Positions 63,180-64,000 of a stretch of DNA of 64,000 bases are shown here, piece by piece. The DNA comes from Mycoemilia scoparia (lineage: Eukaryota; Kickxellomycota; Kickxellomycetes; Kickxellales; Kickxellaceae): positions 18,322 to 82,321 of the forward strand of contig JANBPU010000062.1 in the NCBI GenBank assembly GCA_027575805.1. The letters are read 5' to 3'. The notes under the pieces are model-generated. The model had not been told where the DNA came from and did no database searches. It saw only the letters and a program-made list of their open reading frames with translations. Position 1 is the stretch's first letter. The number at the start of each line of letters is the position of its first letter. Both the position numbers and the translations under genes were made by a program.

Positions 63180-64000
63180 ACACAATAGCAACAAAACAGC
63201 CTTCTCTCGCGCCAAAACCAACATATATATATAACTGCCATTTATGCCTCACCCTGCTGCACTTCTCTCTTACACCAGGCGTTATGCCTATTGGACAGCA
63301 GTTATTAATCACTACCCACACAATTATTCCCTTCAGCTCCATCACTAATATTGATCTCACCCTCTCCATCCAAGTCCTTCTTTCCCTTGACCGAATATGG
63401 ATAATACCAACGCCTTCTCTGTTATACTATACTGAAAAACCTCAAACCAAAATACTCTGTTTATTTATTTGGTTTGTCATATTCATATAATGTTTTAATG
63501 ATAAAACCCTCCTCATGCTCTTTATTACCATGCCATTTTAATATATGGATCATAATTTTCATGCTTTGCACATTATTTCATGTAATTTTAAATAAATGCT
63601 ATTATTTTAATGAATTGATATAGAGTTGCTGGGCGTTAATTGTAGTGTATGTGATTGAATGGTGGTTGTGGCGGAGTTAGCCTCTCGTTTACTTTATTAA
63701 TTCTTTTCTTTATTTTTAGTCAAAGTAATTGTTTGAATACAACCAATTGACCAATCAATCAATCGATTGGCTTCAATATAAAATTGATGATTACTGCTAT
63801 CATTTCCCAATCATATGGCCACTTTTCATTTTTTGGCAGACAATTATGGTCCCCAAGGTAATAGCCTAATTTTAAGAAAAAAATTGACATGAACTCTCTC
63901 TCCTATTTTTGTTGTTTTTTTTTAAAATTATCAGTAACTAATTAGACATCTACTTGAAATAAAATACTTACCCAATAATATACATGCATACATATAAGTT
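63180..64000. other. Terminal intergenic region with a MITE terminal remnant
   Basis: About 820 bp. It contains a lone element end at 63543-63560 and nothing else recognisable. The sequence ends in AT-rich DNA. Confidence 0.6.
63543..63560. repeat. Single terminal remnant of the MITE-like element
   Basis: Reads ATATGGATCATAATTTTC, identical to the first 18 bases of the copy at 3891. No opposite end follows within 150 bp, so it is a solo end or a truncated copy. Confidence 0.5.

Noticed and set aside
1..64000. tRNA, rRNA or CRISPR arrays
   Set aside because: I looked for tRNA B-box-like GGTTCGA sequences, rRNA motifs and regular short repeats with spacers, and found none that hold up. The regularly recurring short sequences belong to the dispersed inverted-repeat family.

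Overview
The window looks like nuclear DNA of a filamentous or early-diverging fungus. The genes are eukaryotic, many are broken by short introns (mostly GTAAGT-type donors and TAG/CAG acceptors), intergenic DNA is AT-rich, and several proteins are typically fungal (SFT2, TLG2, TFB5, YMC1-type carrier, Nha1/Sod2-type antiporter, UTP22, RKI1). A GPHR/GPR89 gene, an NME6-type nucleoside diphosphate kinase and a DCUN1D4/5-type protein fit a lineage outside the budding yeasts better than a yeast. I cannot name the species.

Layout. 0.1-3.4 kb: a five-exon Golgi pH regulator gene (+). 4.6-5.7 kb: a secreted protein with repeated Lys-Arg sites (-). 8.1-9.7 kb: an orphan Asn/Asp/Thr-rich protein (+). 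10.5-12.4 kb: a Na+/H+ antiporter (-) with an apparent frameshift. 13.8-14.5 kb: a small acidic two-exon orphan (-). 16.8-22.3 kb: an Argonaute gene and, directly upstream on the same strand, a 693-aa orphan with a helix-turn-helix-like N-terminus. 22.3-26.6 kb: gene-poor, with two small candidate genes. 26.6-29.7 kb: SFT2 (+) and a YMC1-type mitochondrial carrier (-). 30.6 kb: a 43-aa candidate membrane microprotein. 31.5-37.9 kb: ER alpha-mannosidase (-) and UTP22/NOL6 (+), divergent. 39.5-42.7 kb: MFS transporter, NME6-type kinase and a small secreted protein. 44.1-46.0 kb: three consecutive small secreted proteins (+). 46.7-50.4 kb: RKI1, TFB5 and a ten-exon DCUN1-like gene. 51.0-55.3 kb: TOA2 (-) and RPN1 (+), divergent. 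55.9-60.3 kb: TLG2 (-) and JJJ1 (+), divergent. 61.2-63.2 kb: a Cys-rich interrupted frame and a Ser-rich orphan.

The conserved genes are general housekeeping: protein traffic, transcription initiation, ubiquitin/NEDD8 and proteasome, ribosome biogenesis, glycan trimming and pentose phosphate metabolism. They do not form one pathway. Non-housekeeping content falls into three groups. (1) A family of about 121-bp inverted-repeat elements (MITE-like) with termini ATATGG...CCATAT, at least eight copies, one inside the TOA2 intron. (2) A set of small secreted proteins, three of which share a short hydrophobic motif. (3) An Argonaute whose catalytic glutamate position reads as aspartate, next to a lineage-specific orphan.

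Exon coordinates below were worked out by hand from splice signals, reading-frame continuity and family knowledge. All multi-exon models given are frame-consistent, except the antiporter. No database search was possible.
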